Below, piece after piece: positions 12,301 to 27,300 of a DNA stretch of 64,000 nucleotides (within the stretch, counting starts at the first letter, position 1; every line of letters starts with the position of its first letter). Source of the DNA: Siphonodentalium dalli. Lineage: Eukaryota; Mollusca; Scaphopoda; Gadilida; Siphonodentaliidae. The notes beneath the pieces were generated by a model. The model was given only the letters and a program-made list of their open reading frames with translations. It made no database searches and was not told where the DNA came from. Location: contig CP136066.1 in the NCBI GenBank assembly GCA_032622095.1, forward strand, positions 187,896,716 through 187,960,715, given 5' to 3'. Position numbers and translations under genes: made by a program.

Positions 12301-15300
12301 AAACAACTAAGATCGATGTGTGTACTTGTCCGTAAACAGCCTACTTTTCCATCAGTGTATATTCGAAATTTTGAGTTGGCAATTTCGACTCGAATTCGAA
12401 TCGAATTTGACTTTCGAATCGAATCTCGAATCGAATATCGAATATTCGCAGGACCCTAGTAAAATCCAAGATGGCTACTGGAAACCATGTGTTTATTATA
12501 AATTTCAGAAATAATCGATGGCTCCCATCTAGAAGTCACCCTGAAGATCCATATAAAGTTTGGCGATGATCGGACGAGGGTTGGTGTGCCATAGGATTTA
12601 GTCATGCAAAGAGTAAAATACAAGATGGCTGTCGGTGTCCCATGTTTTTAATCGAAAATCTTTCAAAATCGATAGCTCCCAACTAAAGGTTTAGGTCATC
12701 CTAAACATGCCTGTAAATTTTAAAAACATTTCTCCAATAAATGTGGGCTGCAGGGTGTGCTAATGGATTCAAAATTTAAATCCAAAATGGCTGCTGGTGG
12801 CCATGTTTTTTAAGGAATTTTGGAAAACATTGATGGCTCCAATCTAGGGGTCACCCCGAAGATACATATGAAGTTTGGTGATGATCAGATGATGGATGCG
12901 GCCTGTAGGGTGAGCCAAAGGAAATTGTTGACGGACGCATGCACGGCAAACGCCAACCCGCAGCAATAGCTCAAACTAAACAAATTAAAGTTGAACTAAA
13001 AATGCATCGATCAGACTAGATTGATGAAATAAATCACATGGAATCTATCAACTAATTTTTTATGGACATCTGTTGGGGAAATAAAGTAATGCCCAAAATA
13101 ATTGACTCCTTAACCACAGCAGAATTATGTGCAATTTTTCAGGATTTAGTTGGAAATATGGCTTGTTGCCATTCATCGGAAAGCTCTCAGTGAAAAAGAA
13201 TGGGAAATTTACTTTTTTTGCATGGCTACCAAATGCAATGACGGGAGCTGCGCTGGTGCAGCATTAAATATCCTGTGCCAATGCATTCTCTAATATATGC
13301 CAGTCTCCCATAGGGAGCCTCGTATATATAAGAAAATGCACTGACATACAAGGTGAAGGTAAATATTGTTAGGCCAATATATTCTTTTATATATGCGAGG
13401 CTCCCTATGGGAGACTTGCATATATAAGAGAATGCATTGGCAGATATTCCTTCTTCCCGAGGACTGTACTTGACTGGAACAAACTGGACAACAGCACAGT
13501 CAATGCCGCCGACCTAGAAACATTCAAGGCGGCTCTGGGAGAACAAAAATAGCGCTCCTCACACCGTCCTGTAAAAGCCAGCTTTGGTCACTAGGACGTA
13601 ACAACTACAGATACAGATACAGGGTTTTCGCAAGACGTCAGGAAGCTCCATTCATGGAAGGGTTAAGAAGGCCTTGTGTCACACTAAAATGTGAATGGGA
13701 GAATCCATTCGGTAGTGAATGGGTCAGACAGTACTTACTGCTCTCGGTAAATGAAGATGTCTGTATGTAGTATGTAGAGGACACTCCCGTAAATAATGAC
13801 TGGGTCTCCATCGACAACGTGTATTCCAGCAACATTCCATTCAGCTTGAATGATTTCGACCAATCAAGCGACACCCCACTCAAACCTCTCTTGATCTGCG
13901 GCAGCTCAATATAAACAGGATCTGTAGAGAAATATAGATATCTCAGACATACAGAAGTCAAAGGTCACTTCTCTTTGTGGAAAACAATAGATATCTCAGT
14001 CATTTCTCACTATACATTCAATTTTTCTGGAGCAGGGCATAATTGTAATTTGTAATTTGCTGTAATTAATCACATATTCTAAGTTATATGTAAATGACTC
14101 TAATTATATACATTGCCCAAAATAAATGTAATGAAAGTAATGGTTAAATTACAGTTAATTCAATTTAAATGACCACATATTTCCACAGTTTAGGACAGTT
14201 TTGCATGAAATAGATTAGGTGTACACCATATTGCTACCACTTATGATAAAAATGAAGCTTTCCAATAGTGCATGTGATAAGTAATGTGTGTCGTGTTTAT
14301 ACAAATATTGCACAGTGTTATAATTCGGCATTGCGTGCAGTGTGTTTAGTCATCAGTTTGTATTTTACACAACTATGGTAACTGGTGAAGATACTGGAAA
14401 TGGATCGATCATGCTTGACATAGGTAAATATTGAAGACATATTAAAGAATGGAAACTGCCTAATAAATGCATCCCATGTGACATTGAATTCCAGCACTAC
14501 ACTACTCTTGTATCTGATGTGTTAATGCAGTCCTTGCAAAACTTGTGTCAAGCACCATGTAAAAACCTCAACATTCTATTTTGTTCTAGTTCAATATCAA
14601 ATGCAAAATCATAGATGACTGACCATACACAAGGCTGTCTGTAAGAACCTTCATGAACAGTCAAGAGCATGGAAACATGATAATAAGTTATAACTTACTG
14701 CTAGTCGATGTTTCTGCTCGAAACCACCACCCCACTTGGCTCCGCCCAGCGACATTCTCAGCCTCCAGCAGGTATTCGTAGGCAGTGTATGGCTGCAGGT
14801 TGATGTGGGTGTAAACCGTGTTGGTTCCAGAATAAATCTCCTCGGAGGACATGGAAGATATCAGACACGTCTGCTCGAATGGCTGAGTTGTCCGAGGGCA
14901 GGCGCTTCTGGATTGCAGTATGAACCTAAATAGATAAAATTCATCAAACGGAGATAAGTGATTAACTTGGCCAAGTTTGGATTTAGTGTTTCTGACATTT
15001 GGAGGATGATGTCCCCAGAGGGTGAATTTAGTGCTCTGGGGGCCTCATTCTGCTTAGGCCTCATCTTGTGGGAAGTATCTATAGTCTCAAATTAACATTG
15101 TTTTAGTTACTTTTTCGCTTCTGCTCAGTTTATATCCCCTAATTTGCAGAAGATAAAATGCATAATCGAGGTAACTAATGGGTGAACATCATATCACAAG
15201 CTTCAACTGGGGAACTTAAATCTGATCCTAAGTCTCCCATAGCAGTTGAGGCCTAAGCAGAATGAGGTTTCCAGAGGGTGAATTTGGTGATGCTAGCCTG

Positions 15301-18300
15301 CCATGCATCTATGAAAGCTAAAAGTAGCTAATTACCATAACTAATTACCATTTAATACCAATAAATTTGTTGGTAGAAGAAAGTTAAAAGAATTCAAAAT
15401 ACAACAAGCAATTATGTTTGGAAAATGGAATGAGAGCAGGGGCTTTTTAATTTTTTCCTAATTTTAGATTTCTGGATTCTACAAATGAATAGATATATAG
15501 AATGCTTCTCCTTGTGGCCTTTTAGCCATTAAATATTCAACAGAATCTGTTTTTCTAATTGTGAATAAAAGTAGATTAAGCTTTGAAAGGGGAGAAAAGT
15601 TCATATGAGCCATCGGGCTTGTTGTCTGATCCCAGTTTCCATATGTTACCACTTCTATTTTGAATTTCTGTGGCATTTGTATATTATTTTATTTGTTTGG
15701 AATTGGAAATAGCAATATGTTACACTAACCTTTGAACTCTTGGAACATTCTGGGTAAGTTTGCAAATAAAACTGTTCAATGAGGCCCTCTTCAGTTGATA
15801 TGGAGCTGCCTGAGAACACAGTATTTTCATTTGATTGGGGACAAGACTGGCTGTCATTAGTAAAAGTAAGGCCAAATAAAAAAAAGGGGTTTGGTTCTCA
15901 GGCTGTGCCGCATTGAATAAAAAGGGCCGTGTTAGGCCTTTTTAAAACTTCCGAAAAATAAATTTGAAAAAAAAAACAACAATTATTTTACAAACATGTC
16001 CATAGTAGATATGTGTTGGATATTAGTGTGCACTGAGCTCTAACATATCTGTAATGTGTGAAAATGGACTTATGCAGGCTTATAATATGAAGTAGATGAC
16101 TACAATTAAGAAAGTGATTAGCTGATCCTCATGCTCTTCTTACAATTAGTCATTGTCAACTAAATTACACTAGTTGTAACTCAATACAATTGAAAGACAC
16201 AGGATGAAATTCAGGATCACATATAAAGTCAGGGGCATTATATATTGTTAGGTAATCCCAGTCATACACTGGTAACACAATGTCATTTTTATATAAGATT
16301 AAATGAGTTTATATGCATAACAATTACATCTACATTTCTGTTATTACTAGACAGAGGAAGGTATCTTTGTTCATGCTTACTATGCGCAGAAAAAAATAAA
16401 AAATAAAAATAAAACCCTCCCTCCCTCATTGATTTGAAAAAAAAATTTGCCTGAGAACCAAAACCCTTCTTTTTGTTTGACCTAATAAATGTGGTAACAT
16501 ACTTGTCAATTTCCATGACATTTCTGTCTGGTTTGACGGAGATATAATAAATGTGGTAACATACTTGTCGATTTCCATGACATTTCTGTCTGGTTTGAAC
16601 CATTGTACTGAGACTGATGAGCTTGTCACAGAGGTGATAATGGGAGGGTCTAAATCTGTGGGCGGAGCCGTCATTGTGGTGACAGTGATTGGCAGACTTG
16701 ATGTACACCCACCATGGGTGCACACATACGCCTGGGCATTATATGCTGTGTTTGGACTCAGATTTCTCACGGTCTGTAGCAGCACCAAGCTTGGTGTGGT
16801 CTGAAATCAAAAATACAATTAGTGAAAAATGGAACTACAAAATACATCAACACCTTCATTCCTGAATGTACATATTGAAATGGTCTAGCTATTATTATCA
16901 TTTGTATAAATGTTCAGATATTATATGCCAGATATACACCTATCGGTTATAATTTGTTCCATACATATTTAATTTATTTATTATGCCCAGTTTTGAAGAC
17001 AAATAGTGTCACAAGAAAAGAGCTGTTAACATCTGATGTTCATTCAAGGAAGGCAGCCATTACTATGGGAGTGTAGATTTTATTATAGAATATAATTTAT
17101 TGAGCTATTAATGCCCTTGTATCGGGACAGATTGCTATATATCACATGAAACCCCTATAATATCATTGAAAAATGAATTAGATATATTCTTATATCTCAC
17201 TAGTGAATAATCACTGCTTGCTTCCCAGGATACTTGGCATTGCGCCAAGTAAATTACCACGCAGATTAATACTATTTCGAAAAGCCGCGCTTGACACCAC
17301 TACCAGCCATTGCAAAATGATTGCTTTGTTCATTAAAGTATTAATTTGATAAGTCACCAATGACTATGACTGTATTCCAAGGATAACAGGACTGATGTAT
17401 GCTGTATAATAAACAATGGCATGCATATAGGCCCACCGTATCAGTACCCGGATGTCTACTTGTAATAACACATTGCGTTTGACGGAGGTAACGCTATCTA
17501 ATATTCATGTGCATTTTATCCCTGAAGTTAATAAAAGATGGCATTACCTGGCTTGCTTGTCTGATCGGAATGCATTTATGTGAGGGACCATCGTAACATG
17601 TTAATATAGGTGGATCGTTGGATATAACAAGTGCGGGGGGGGGGGGGGGGGGGGTTACAAATGTATTATAAATATGCGACTAGTATAGTTATGACACAAA
17701 ACACACTTTAAGTTAACACAAACTATATAAAATTATGTACTATATAGACCATTGAGGTCTTGACTTTTGATACGTATACAGTGATTATAGTCACTAACAA
17801 GTTATACACTATATTGTACCCCAACATTTTCAAAAAACCACCAGTATACGTGTACTGATATCAGTGAAAGGGCGACGGACTGCGATTGGACGTAATTGCA
17901 TAACTAGTCTAGATTAAACTCTAAATTACATCATATGCAGTGCCAATCCACATACAGTTGCGTCCCTTTGGCATGACTCACGCTCCGGAACGCATAGTAG
18001 TGGCACAGCGTGTGAGACCTCAAGACGTAAAACTCGGTACATTGCAGCAATTGCCCATCAACAGAGCTCCATAAATAAACAATTTAGTTGTTTGTCCCCA
18101 TAAACGGGAAAGAATAGGCCGATTCGAAAATATACGAATTGGAGAACCGATTTGGAATCGGAGAACAGATTCGGTATCAATCACGAATCTGATCGCCGAT
18201 GTCGACACCGAATCTTTGAAGCTTTGCAGGGGCCTACCTTGACTGTTGTCAAGTAGTATACTTGATATTAATTGATCTGAACCAAGTTGGTATGTAAGCT

Positions 18301-21300
18301 TCAGAGCTAAAAAGATGTGTTCCATCCAATTATTTTTACATGAGTTTTGGCCCTTTTTCTTATGATTAAGAGGTCGGAGAATAAATGTCAGAGATGTTAA
18401 TATAATAATACTGACCCGTTGACTGTTGTCGATCAGAATGCTATACGACTTGATATTCCCATTAGGATTAAGAGGAGTTCGGAGGATAAACGTCAGTGAT
18501 GTAGAAGTTGTTTCCTAGAAAAATAAACAAAATGTTAATTAATTACATTAACATATACAGTGTATAAGAGGACAACTAAAATCGGATAATTCAGTAAAGA
18601 TAAGTTTTCTTGTGTATCTAATGAAACCATTCTGAGAGTATATGGAACAAGTATAATTCTGTGAACATATACCACTTTTACAAATACGCCATATCAACTC
18701 TTAACACCTTCTGAAAAAAAAATAAGAGATTGACCAGCAATTAGTGATGTTCCGATAATGAAAAAGCTTATCGGACCGATTTCCGATAACTGTCGGCACA
18801 ATCGGCCGATTTCCGATTCCGATTCCGATGTTTATATATATTGTGCGTTTGTTCCTATAATGGACTTGTATATACCCAATGCACTCCATATCCCGCATAG
18901 TTTCAAAGCCAAATACATCAAAGAAATATATACACACTGTCGTGACAGTATTTCTGCCGACGTCGGTTGTGTGCTTCCTTTGATGTATACCGGTAGTTGT
19001 TTTGACAAAGAGATCAAAGGTGCCGACTCAGAGTAACGTTATGACCATGTGTGGAACACTTGCATGCGGAGTAAAAGTCTTGATTGAATACTTGTAAGTT
19101 GCAACAATGCATGGAATGGCGATGATTATTAACTAAATTTTGATTGATGGATAATAATTGCTGTCATATTTGTCTGAGATTTCCCAAGTTTCCATTGCAT
19201 GGTCACACCTTTTATCTTTTAACAACTCGGAAGCTTTTATAGTTCCGCCTGCTCAATTTTTGTTTCGCAAGTTCAACGTGGAGCTAAGCGTATTTCATAG
19301 CATACGTTGTACAGACGAAAAAGCTAATTATGCCCCTACTAACGTTGATCGTTATTGAAGACAGTTCTGATAACAACTGTATTAATTCATTCATTGTGTG
19401 CTTCAAGTTATTTACATAGCATGTGACGTCACATGACACGTGCTCTAGAGGAAGCCTCACTGTAATCAGGTCAGCTTTTTAATTAAAGCTTTCTTTGAAT
19501 CTTATTTCGTGTCAACGCGATTGAACCAATAACTTCATATTACACGGGATGTCAGGGCATGTGTATTGCCATTCTTATAATATATCATCATATCAGACTG
19601 CTTTGATGATGCCAATGGCTTCTTTTTAGGCTGTTACAACTGCGTTTTACATTCAATACTACAGTTGTATTGCATATGTTTATTAAAGCGTGCACATTGC
19701 GCTTAGATACTAGAACGTTTTTATTTATTTTGACAATCGGTAAAAGCCGATGTTCAACTGCGAGGTACGATTAATTTCCGATGGGCTATTATCGGCCGAT
19801 TCCGATTATCGGAACATCACTACCAGCAATGTTCCTAAAGAATAAAACACAATGCCCTTAAAATTTAATATTAATAGTAAATTCAACAAATTTTGAAGAA
19901 TGGGATTGATGGATCAAGTGCAGAAACCATATATTTTTTACCTCTCTTCTTCCCAAGAAATAGACCAACTACGATTTTACAAATAAAGAGATTTCAATGC
20001 TCTTCACTGAATTAATGCTGTTATTTTTTTCTGTGATTCTTGTGTATAAATGCAGGTGTGAAAATATGGTGCCAGACATTTGCAGAATGAGGTCCTCAAA
20101 GGGTAAATTTAGTGTAGCTAAACTGCATAGCAGGCTGGTATCACTAAATTAACCTTCTGGGGACTTCATTCTGCTTAGACCTCATCTTCTCCGGAAGGTA
20201 TCTTTATTATCAAGTTTTTAGTTTCTTTATAAATGAGGTGACCAATTGGTGCACGTCACCATCTTTACCATCTGGTAACTTAAATCTGAGTCTATGTCTC
20301 CCGTAGCAGATGAGGCCATGAAAAATGATGTCCCAAGAAGGTAAATTTAGAGATGCTAGCTCGCTGTTCAGGGTAGCGTCACTAAATTCACCCTCTGGGG
20401 ACCTCATTCTTCAAATGTCCAGCACCATATCTTCAGGCCAGTATAAATGGTTGATCACAAGCCTTGAAATAGGTGTAAGCAGAATGAGGTCCCCAGAGGG
20501 TGAATTTGGTGATGCTAGCCCGCTATGCAGGGTAGCATCACTAAATTCACCCTCTGGGGACCTCATTCTGCAAATGACAGGCACACTATTTCAAGGCTTG
20601 GTTGATCAGCTGAAGCTTCACTCACATTAACTATAGGATCAGGCACACCAGATGGAGGTGCCTCTCTAGTTTGGACATTTGACCATAGACCCGTGCCCTT
20701 CCCGGCATGGTTCCCAGCCCTTATTGAGTATTGATAGACTGTAAACGGCAGCAGTAAAGGATCCGTGTCCTGGTAATCCAGCCTCGTTCCATTGTACACC
20801 AGAACAGCTTTGTCAAATGTCAACCCTGCAAAAATAGTAATTATTGAGATTGAGGTCTATATAATTTCTCGGTGAGAGCTTTCCGATGAATGGCAACAAG
20901 CCATATTTCCAACTAAATCCTGAAAAGTTACCCATAATTCTGCTGTGGTTAAGAAGTCGATTATTTAGGGCATTACAGTACATGTAATATTGTATACAGG
21001 GTTTCGTTCCAAATTCTATCCTCACACATACATACCTGAGTATCATAAGAAGTACAATCCAGTAATGGCATCCGACAACATTCATAACCTTTACGTGGTG
21101 TGACCTTTGTTTAAGTATTGGAATACTTCCAGGGATCTCCAGCCATTCAAAATATTGGGTCTTCTCAGGCACAATATTCAAAATTCTGCCATATGAAATG
21201 TTTTTTATTGATACCAGTGTGAAGGGCAGCTAATACTTAACCCTTTCATGATGGGAGCTGCTACGGGAGACTCGCATTTATAAGAGAGTGCACATGGAAC

Positions 21301-24300
21301 ATGGTTTTCGCAAAATTTCAGAATGCTCCAGTTTAGAAAGGGTTAAACCACTTGTGCCCAAACCAGCAAGTTACGACACCGAAACTAAGAGCATTGACAT
21401 TTTTGACAATGGAAGCGAACAAGACTATAGGAAATGAGATACTAACCATTTCTATACTAATGGATTCTCCCATTCAGTTATAAAAGTATACAATTGAATG
21501 ATCTATTATTCATTTGGAGGGATGTTAAGGTAATAAAAGCAGATGACAGATAAATAAAATTGCAGAAGGAGCCCTAGTTATTGAGGGAAATGTTTAGATA
21601 ACAAGTTCAACAAGCTACATGTGTATGGCAAGCCGTTTTCACATTTTTGATTGATTTGAACTTAAGTCCAATTATTTGGACTTAAGTCCAAATATTTGGA
21701 CTTAAGTCCAAATAATTGGACTTAAGTCCAAATGAATTGGACTTAAGTCCAAATGAATTGGACTTAAGTCCAATTAGCGAATTGATTTGGACTTAAGTCC
21801 AAATGAATTGGACTTAAGTCCAATTATTTGGACTTAAGTCCAATTAGTGAATTGATTTGGACTTAAGTCCAATTCATTTGGACTTAAGTCCAAATCATCT
21901 GGTTTGAAACGATAGTCCCCTTCTTTGTAATGGTATATTCCTGCAAGTTTTGATTGACAGTCAAACTCCGTACTAACCAGGGCATTCCTGACTCCAAGAC
22001 TAACTCTGTACGTCCCCTTTGCCACGTGGCTTGTTTTCGGCATGCCGAGATTGAAAATGTTTCGAATCCGAATTGGCATCTTAATAAATGCTAACTGCAT
22101 GCATGAATGAAGTAAAATTAATTCACGACTTGATTCAATTGTTATTTGACAGCATGTAGTGTAGGCTACACGCAGTTTCGTTTATTGCATTTACTAAGTG
22201 TCTTATTTGTATAATTTGCTCGGTTGATGGCTAGTGTGAACCCTGGACATTCTGCAGTATAAGACCATTCCTCACCCAATGTTTCAATGGCTTGTTGGTG
22301 GGGAGAGTACATGTAAACGGCCATTTTCCCACAACTCCGCCCTATGAGCAAAACCAGACCTGCTTAATATCTGATGGGGGTGTTTCTTATACAGATGAAT
22401 TGGACTTAAGTCCAAATGAATTGTACTTAAGTCCAAATACCACATAATTGTTAATTCGGTGAGGAATTGGACTTAAGTCCAAATAGATGAAAATATCGGT
22501 ATTTGGACTTAAGTGTAATTCATTTGGACTTAAGTACAATTCCTCGCCGAATTCACAATTATGTGGTATTTGGACTTAAGTACAATTCGCTATTTGGACT
22601 TAAGTCCAATTATTTGGACTTAAGTCCAATTATTTGGACTTAAGTCCAAATAATTGGACTTAAGTAAGTCCAAATAATTGGACTTAAGTTAAAATCAATC
22701 GAAAATGTGAAAACGGCTTGCCATACATGTGGTCGTTTGTTGAACTTATTATCTGAACATTTACCATGGGATAACTATTCATCAATTTAACAGAAAGGGA
22801 TAAACATTCGTATAAATATAACTAAATTTTAAGTATAACTAAATTTTACCTCCATTGGTAGGCTCCATTTGCCGCCTCCACAATTCGTAGTATTCGATCC
22901 TCCCACCAGGCTGTGTCGGGACCTGCCACTGTACGAGCACCCCAGCATGTCGTCCTTCACCGTCAGCCAACGCAATTAAATCCGGAGGGCTCAGCCCAGT
23001 GGGAGCCGATTCTAATGTTCTCACATCAACAGCTGGACTTAGTACACAGCCCTGCTCTGTGCAGGCCTGAACTCTATACACATACTCCATCCAAACATTC
23101 AGACCAAGGATTGTATGAGACAGAACGTTTATTCCACCAGTATAAACAATCTGATTCGACGAATAGATAGTGTAGTTGACGAGATTTCCGCTGGGGTTAA
23201 TCGGTGGGTTCCATGAAATTAAAACGCTCGACGACGTTAAAGCTTGGGCAGATGGTGCCTCCATGCCTGTTGGTGAAGTCGGGTAGGTTTTCGCTGAAAC
23301 AGGCGGACTTTCTATTGAACCAACTTGGTTAGAAGCTGATATGGTATATGTGTAAACTTGAGCAGAATTCAGATCATAGTCTATGTACGATGTTGCTAAA
23401 TTCTGACCGAATTCAGCATTTTCTGTATAAATTAGTGAACCATTTCGTTTGATATCATAAGAAATTATCACCCCATTTGGTTGCGATGGTGGGAACCATG
23501 ATACCTCAATCGACCTCGCACTAAGAATGTTAATCATTGGTCGGTCCATTCCATGAGGTTTTGCCGGATTAGGTCTTCCATTAACGACCATACTCTCCGT
23601 ACATCCACCAGTAGTACATGCAGTCAAGGTGAAAACATACAGATGATACGGCATTAAATCTCCGTTGACAATAGTAGTAGCCGTCCCAGTGTACACAATC
23701 ATCCCATCTCTTCGTAAATAATAATGACTTATAAATCCATTTGTGATGTCCGGTTCCTCCCATTTGAGCAGAAGAGCTGTTGAATTGAGGACGTCAACAG
23801 TGGGCGGCATTACATACAACGGTGCAGCTTCATTGGTTTTCGCATTTGTTGGTAAACTATCTGTACAGCCTGCACCAGAACAAGCAGTTAACACATAGCT
23901 ATATACAGTAAATGGCAAGAGATTTTCATCGATAAATGATCGCGGATCTGTAGCAGAGAAGCTGAATGGCAAAGAGTCGTTCCGCTGAATTTGATAACCT
24001 TGAAGAATTCCGTTAACCTTGTCAGGATGGGCCCACTCTATTTTTAGAGAGTTCACATTGCGCTGAATTACTGTAACAGTTGGCTTATAAACTCCCTCTG
24101 GTGGCGACTGCAGTGTTGTTACAGTTTGCCATACACTGTCAGCATAACCAACATTATTGTGAATTCGTATTTTATAACTATATTCTGTGTGCGGCTTGAG
24201 ATTCATGTCGGTGTATGAGTAATTTAATGCACTCGTGTCTAATGCCTCATAGATAACAACTTCGTTAGATGTTTGACGTTTCGTCCTCAGAATTCTCGTC

Positions 24301-27300
24301 ACTCGTAATACCTGAAATTTGACAACTCTTCCATTTGGATTAGCCGGCTTTGTCCACCTTAGAGTAACAGATGTTGAATTAACATCACCCATCACTGGCC
24401 CAGACTGATCTGATGGTAGCACCTCAGATGTCCGAAACATTTGAGCTTTACCAAGAGTGCACCCAGAGGTCGTGCATGCTTCCAGCTTGTACGAATAATC
24501 AGTAAACGGCTCCAAATATCTCAATTCAAATTCTCTATGCAAACCTTGATATGTGGGTGTCAGGGAGCCGGTCTCGAATATTCTGTATGTGCTAATTATA
24601 CCATTTGGTTTGACTGGTTCTCCCCATCTGAGAATGAGAGCAGTTCCTGTATTGATTCTCTCCCCTTCCATCAGGAGTAGCTGCTCGGGTGAATCCTGCA
24701 TCGTCAGTGTCCTGACCCACTCGCTGTGGGCGGGGCCAGCAATATTGACAACCTCCACTCTGAAGTCATATTCTCTGTAAGGTTCAAGGCCACTGACTTC
24801 TGTGCCATAAACAGAAGCGGGTACAGTTACAGAAATTATCGTTTCCTTGACTGTTGGGTTACCAGTATAAAATCGATACTGCACCCGATATAATGTAATA
24901 ATCCCATTGGGTGATTTTGGAACATCCCACATAACAGAAACGGAGAATGCGCTCAAAACGAACACCTTCGGAACAACTAAATCAGAGGCTGGGGCTTCCT
25001 GCGTTCTAACAATCGTCCAGTTACTCGATGTATTCCCCTCCGAATTCTCAGCGTAAACTCGGAAAAAGTAGTTCTGAAAAGGAAGTAGCCTAGAGTAATT
25101 AAACATTGTTGTATCGCCGTCGACAGATCCAACTATTACATCACTATCATTGTCCTTCTGATGGATAACATATTGTAGAATTATTCCATTTGGGTTGTGT
25201 GGTTTCAACCAAGATATATACACCGTCGTCGAGTTCAATGCTGTTATTAATGGATCAGCTAATACACTAGGTGGCGCTTCTAAGGTTATGACCCTCGTTC
25301 GTGGTCCGGTGCTGCAGCCATTTGGCACCAGCCCTAAACACACTTGTAACCTTATATTATATATGGTGTAAGGTCTTAAATTAGTCAGCATGAACGTGTT
25401 CACCAAACCAACACCAACGTTGAGTTCCGACGATGTCCCAGGATTCACCAAGAGTCTGTATTGATCTATACCTGCGATGCTGGCGTCTTCCCATGACAGA
25501 TATATATCCGATGAACTCAGAATCGTTGTGTTCGTGAACGGCGGAACAGTATCAAAGCTCTTAGATGGCAACTGTGTCTCAGCTTGAGTGCTATTGAGTC
25601 CGAACATTCCGTCATTAACCACCTCAACCATGTAGTAATACGTTCTGCCAGGGATCAGATGGGCATTGAGAAACATGAGATTCTCGGTGGTGTGGACTTT
25701 CGCCCATGTGTTATCGTATCGCCTGTAAAGGTTGTAGTGGAGTAGTTCTCCGTATAAAATCTCGACTTCTTTCCAGTAGATCTCTGCTGCTGTGGAATTC
25801 ACGACAACGAAAGTGGGAGTAGCCATACCTGAAAATAATAACAGGTTTCTTGTGTTGTGCCATATTCTAGTTGGCTCAAGGTGCTTTACATACAGTAATG
25901 CCCTAAATAATCGACTCCTAACCACAGGATTTAGTCGGAAATATGGCTTGTTGCAAGCTATATTTCCGACTAAATACTGAAAAATTACCCATTATTCTGC
26001 TGTGGTTAAGGAGTCGATTATTTGCGGCATTACTGTGTGTACAAGTGAAAGATTAAAGATACGGGCGGCTTTCGTGGTGTGTGTTGCTGTTAAAATAGTC
26101 ACATCCGCCAAAAACCTCCATAAACAGAAAGAATATTATAAATAAGACAGATTTTATTCTTATACCAATCATAAATATCATGTACATTGCATGTTATTGT
26201 CACGTTTGCATGCTTTGTTATGGAAACTGGGGTTATATTGGTATCCATTTATACATGAAATAGGAAATTTAATTGACTTATTCAACATTTATTTTAAAAT
26301 AACTCCTTAGTAACATTGGAAGCTATTATGTAGTCAAGGTTTTGTAATCAGGGCTTGTTTCATGACAATGCCAATAAAACTAAAAGAGAAACGAAACATT
26401 GACTTTGTGTGGCCTATATTAGTTTGTAAATATACTACAAAAACTCTTCCCTAGATGAAAATAGTTGTGATAAAACCCCATAATCATGTTTAATATTTCA
26501 CTCTATTATCAAGATTGTATATGTTCATTCCATTCCATATTCCCAAGTATTAGCATATTGAATTACCAGTTCAATTTATGAAAAAAGTTTTCAGTTGAAA
26601 TTGATTTCAAATGCATATTTGCATTATTTAACACATGACATCTAGGTTTCAAAGTAATTAGCAACAATTACCAATAGGAATTGACTGGAGCATCCTGACA
26701 TATTGAGTGTCGCTGTCAGAACACCCTCCGTTTGTACAGATCCTGTAGAACGTACTGTGTTCTGTGTATGGAGTCAGACCTGTAAATGAACATAATAAAG
26801 GCTGCAAATAGTGTGCCTGTCATTTGCAGAATGAGGTCCTCAGAGGGTGAATTTTGTGATGCTATCCTGCACAGTGCCACTTCTCCCAATTTTTGCCCCA
26901 GGGACAAGTGACTTCTCTTTCATATACGAGTACAGTAATGCCCTAAATAATCGACTCCTTAACCACAGCAGAATTATGGGTAATTTTTCAGGATTTAGTC
27001 GGAAATATGGCTTGTTGCCATTCATCGGAAAGCTCTCACTGAGAGCTTTCTGATGAATGGCAACAAGCCATATTTCAGACTAAATCCTAAAAAGTTACCC
27101 ATAATTCTGCTGTGGTTGGGGAGTCGATTAATTAGGGCATTACTGTATTACCCATTTCTTTACTAAATACTCATTGACAAGTAGTTCCCTAAGGCTAATA
27201 TAAATAAATTGCTAGATTTACATCTAACTTTTTCAGAAAAATGGGGCGGGAGGCCAAATTTTATTTTTTATATTTTATTCTTCCTAACATAAATGGCCAG

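Noticed and set aside
25829-25925. N-terminal extension MVRSRLFRALLY of the giant open frame
   Set aside because: It comes from a family-C MITE arm and intron sequence upstream of the acceptor at 25829-25830; the same peptide appears at other family-C copies.
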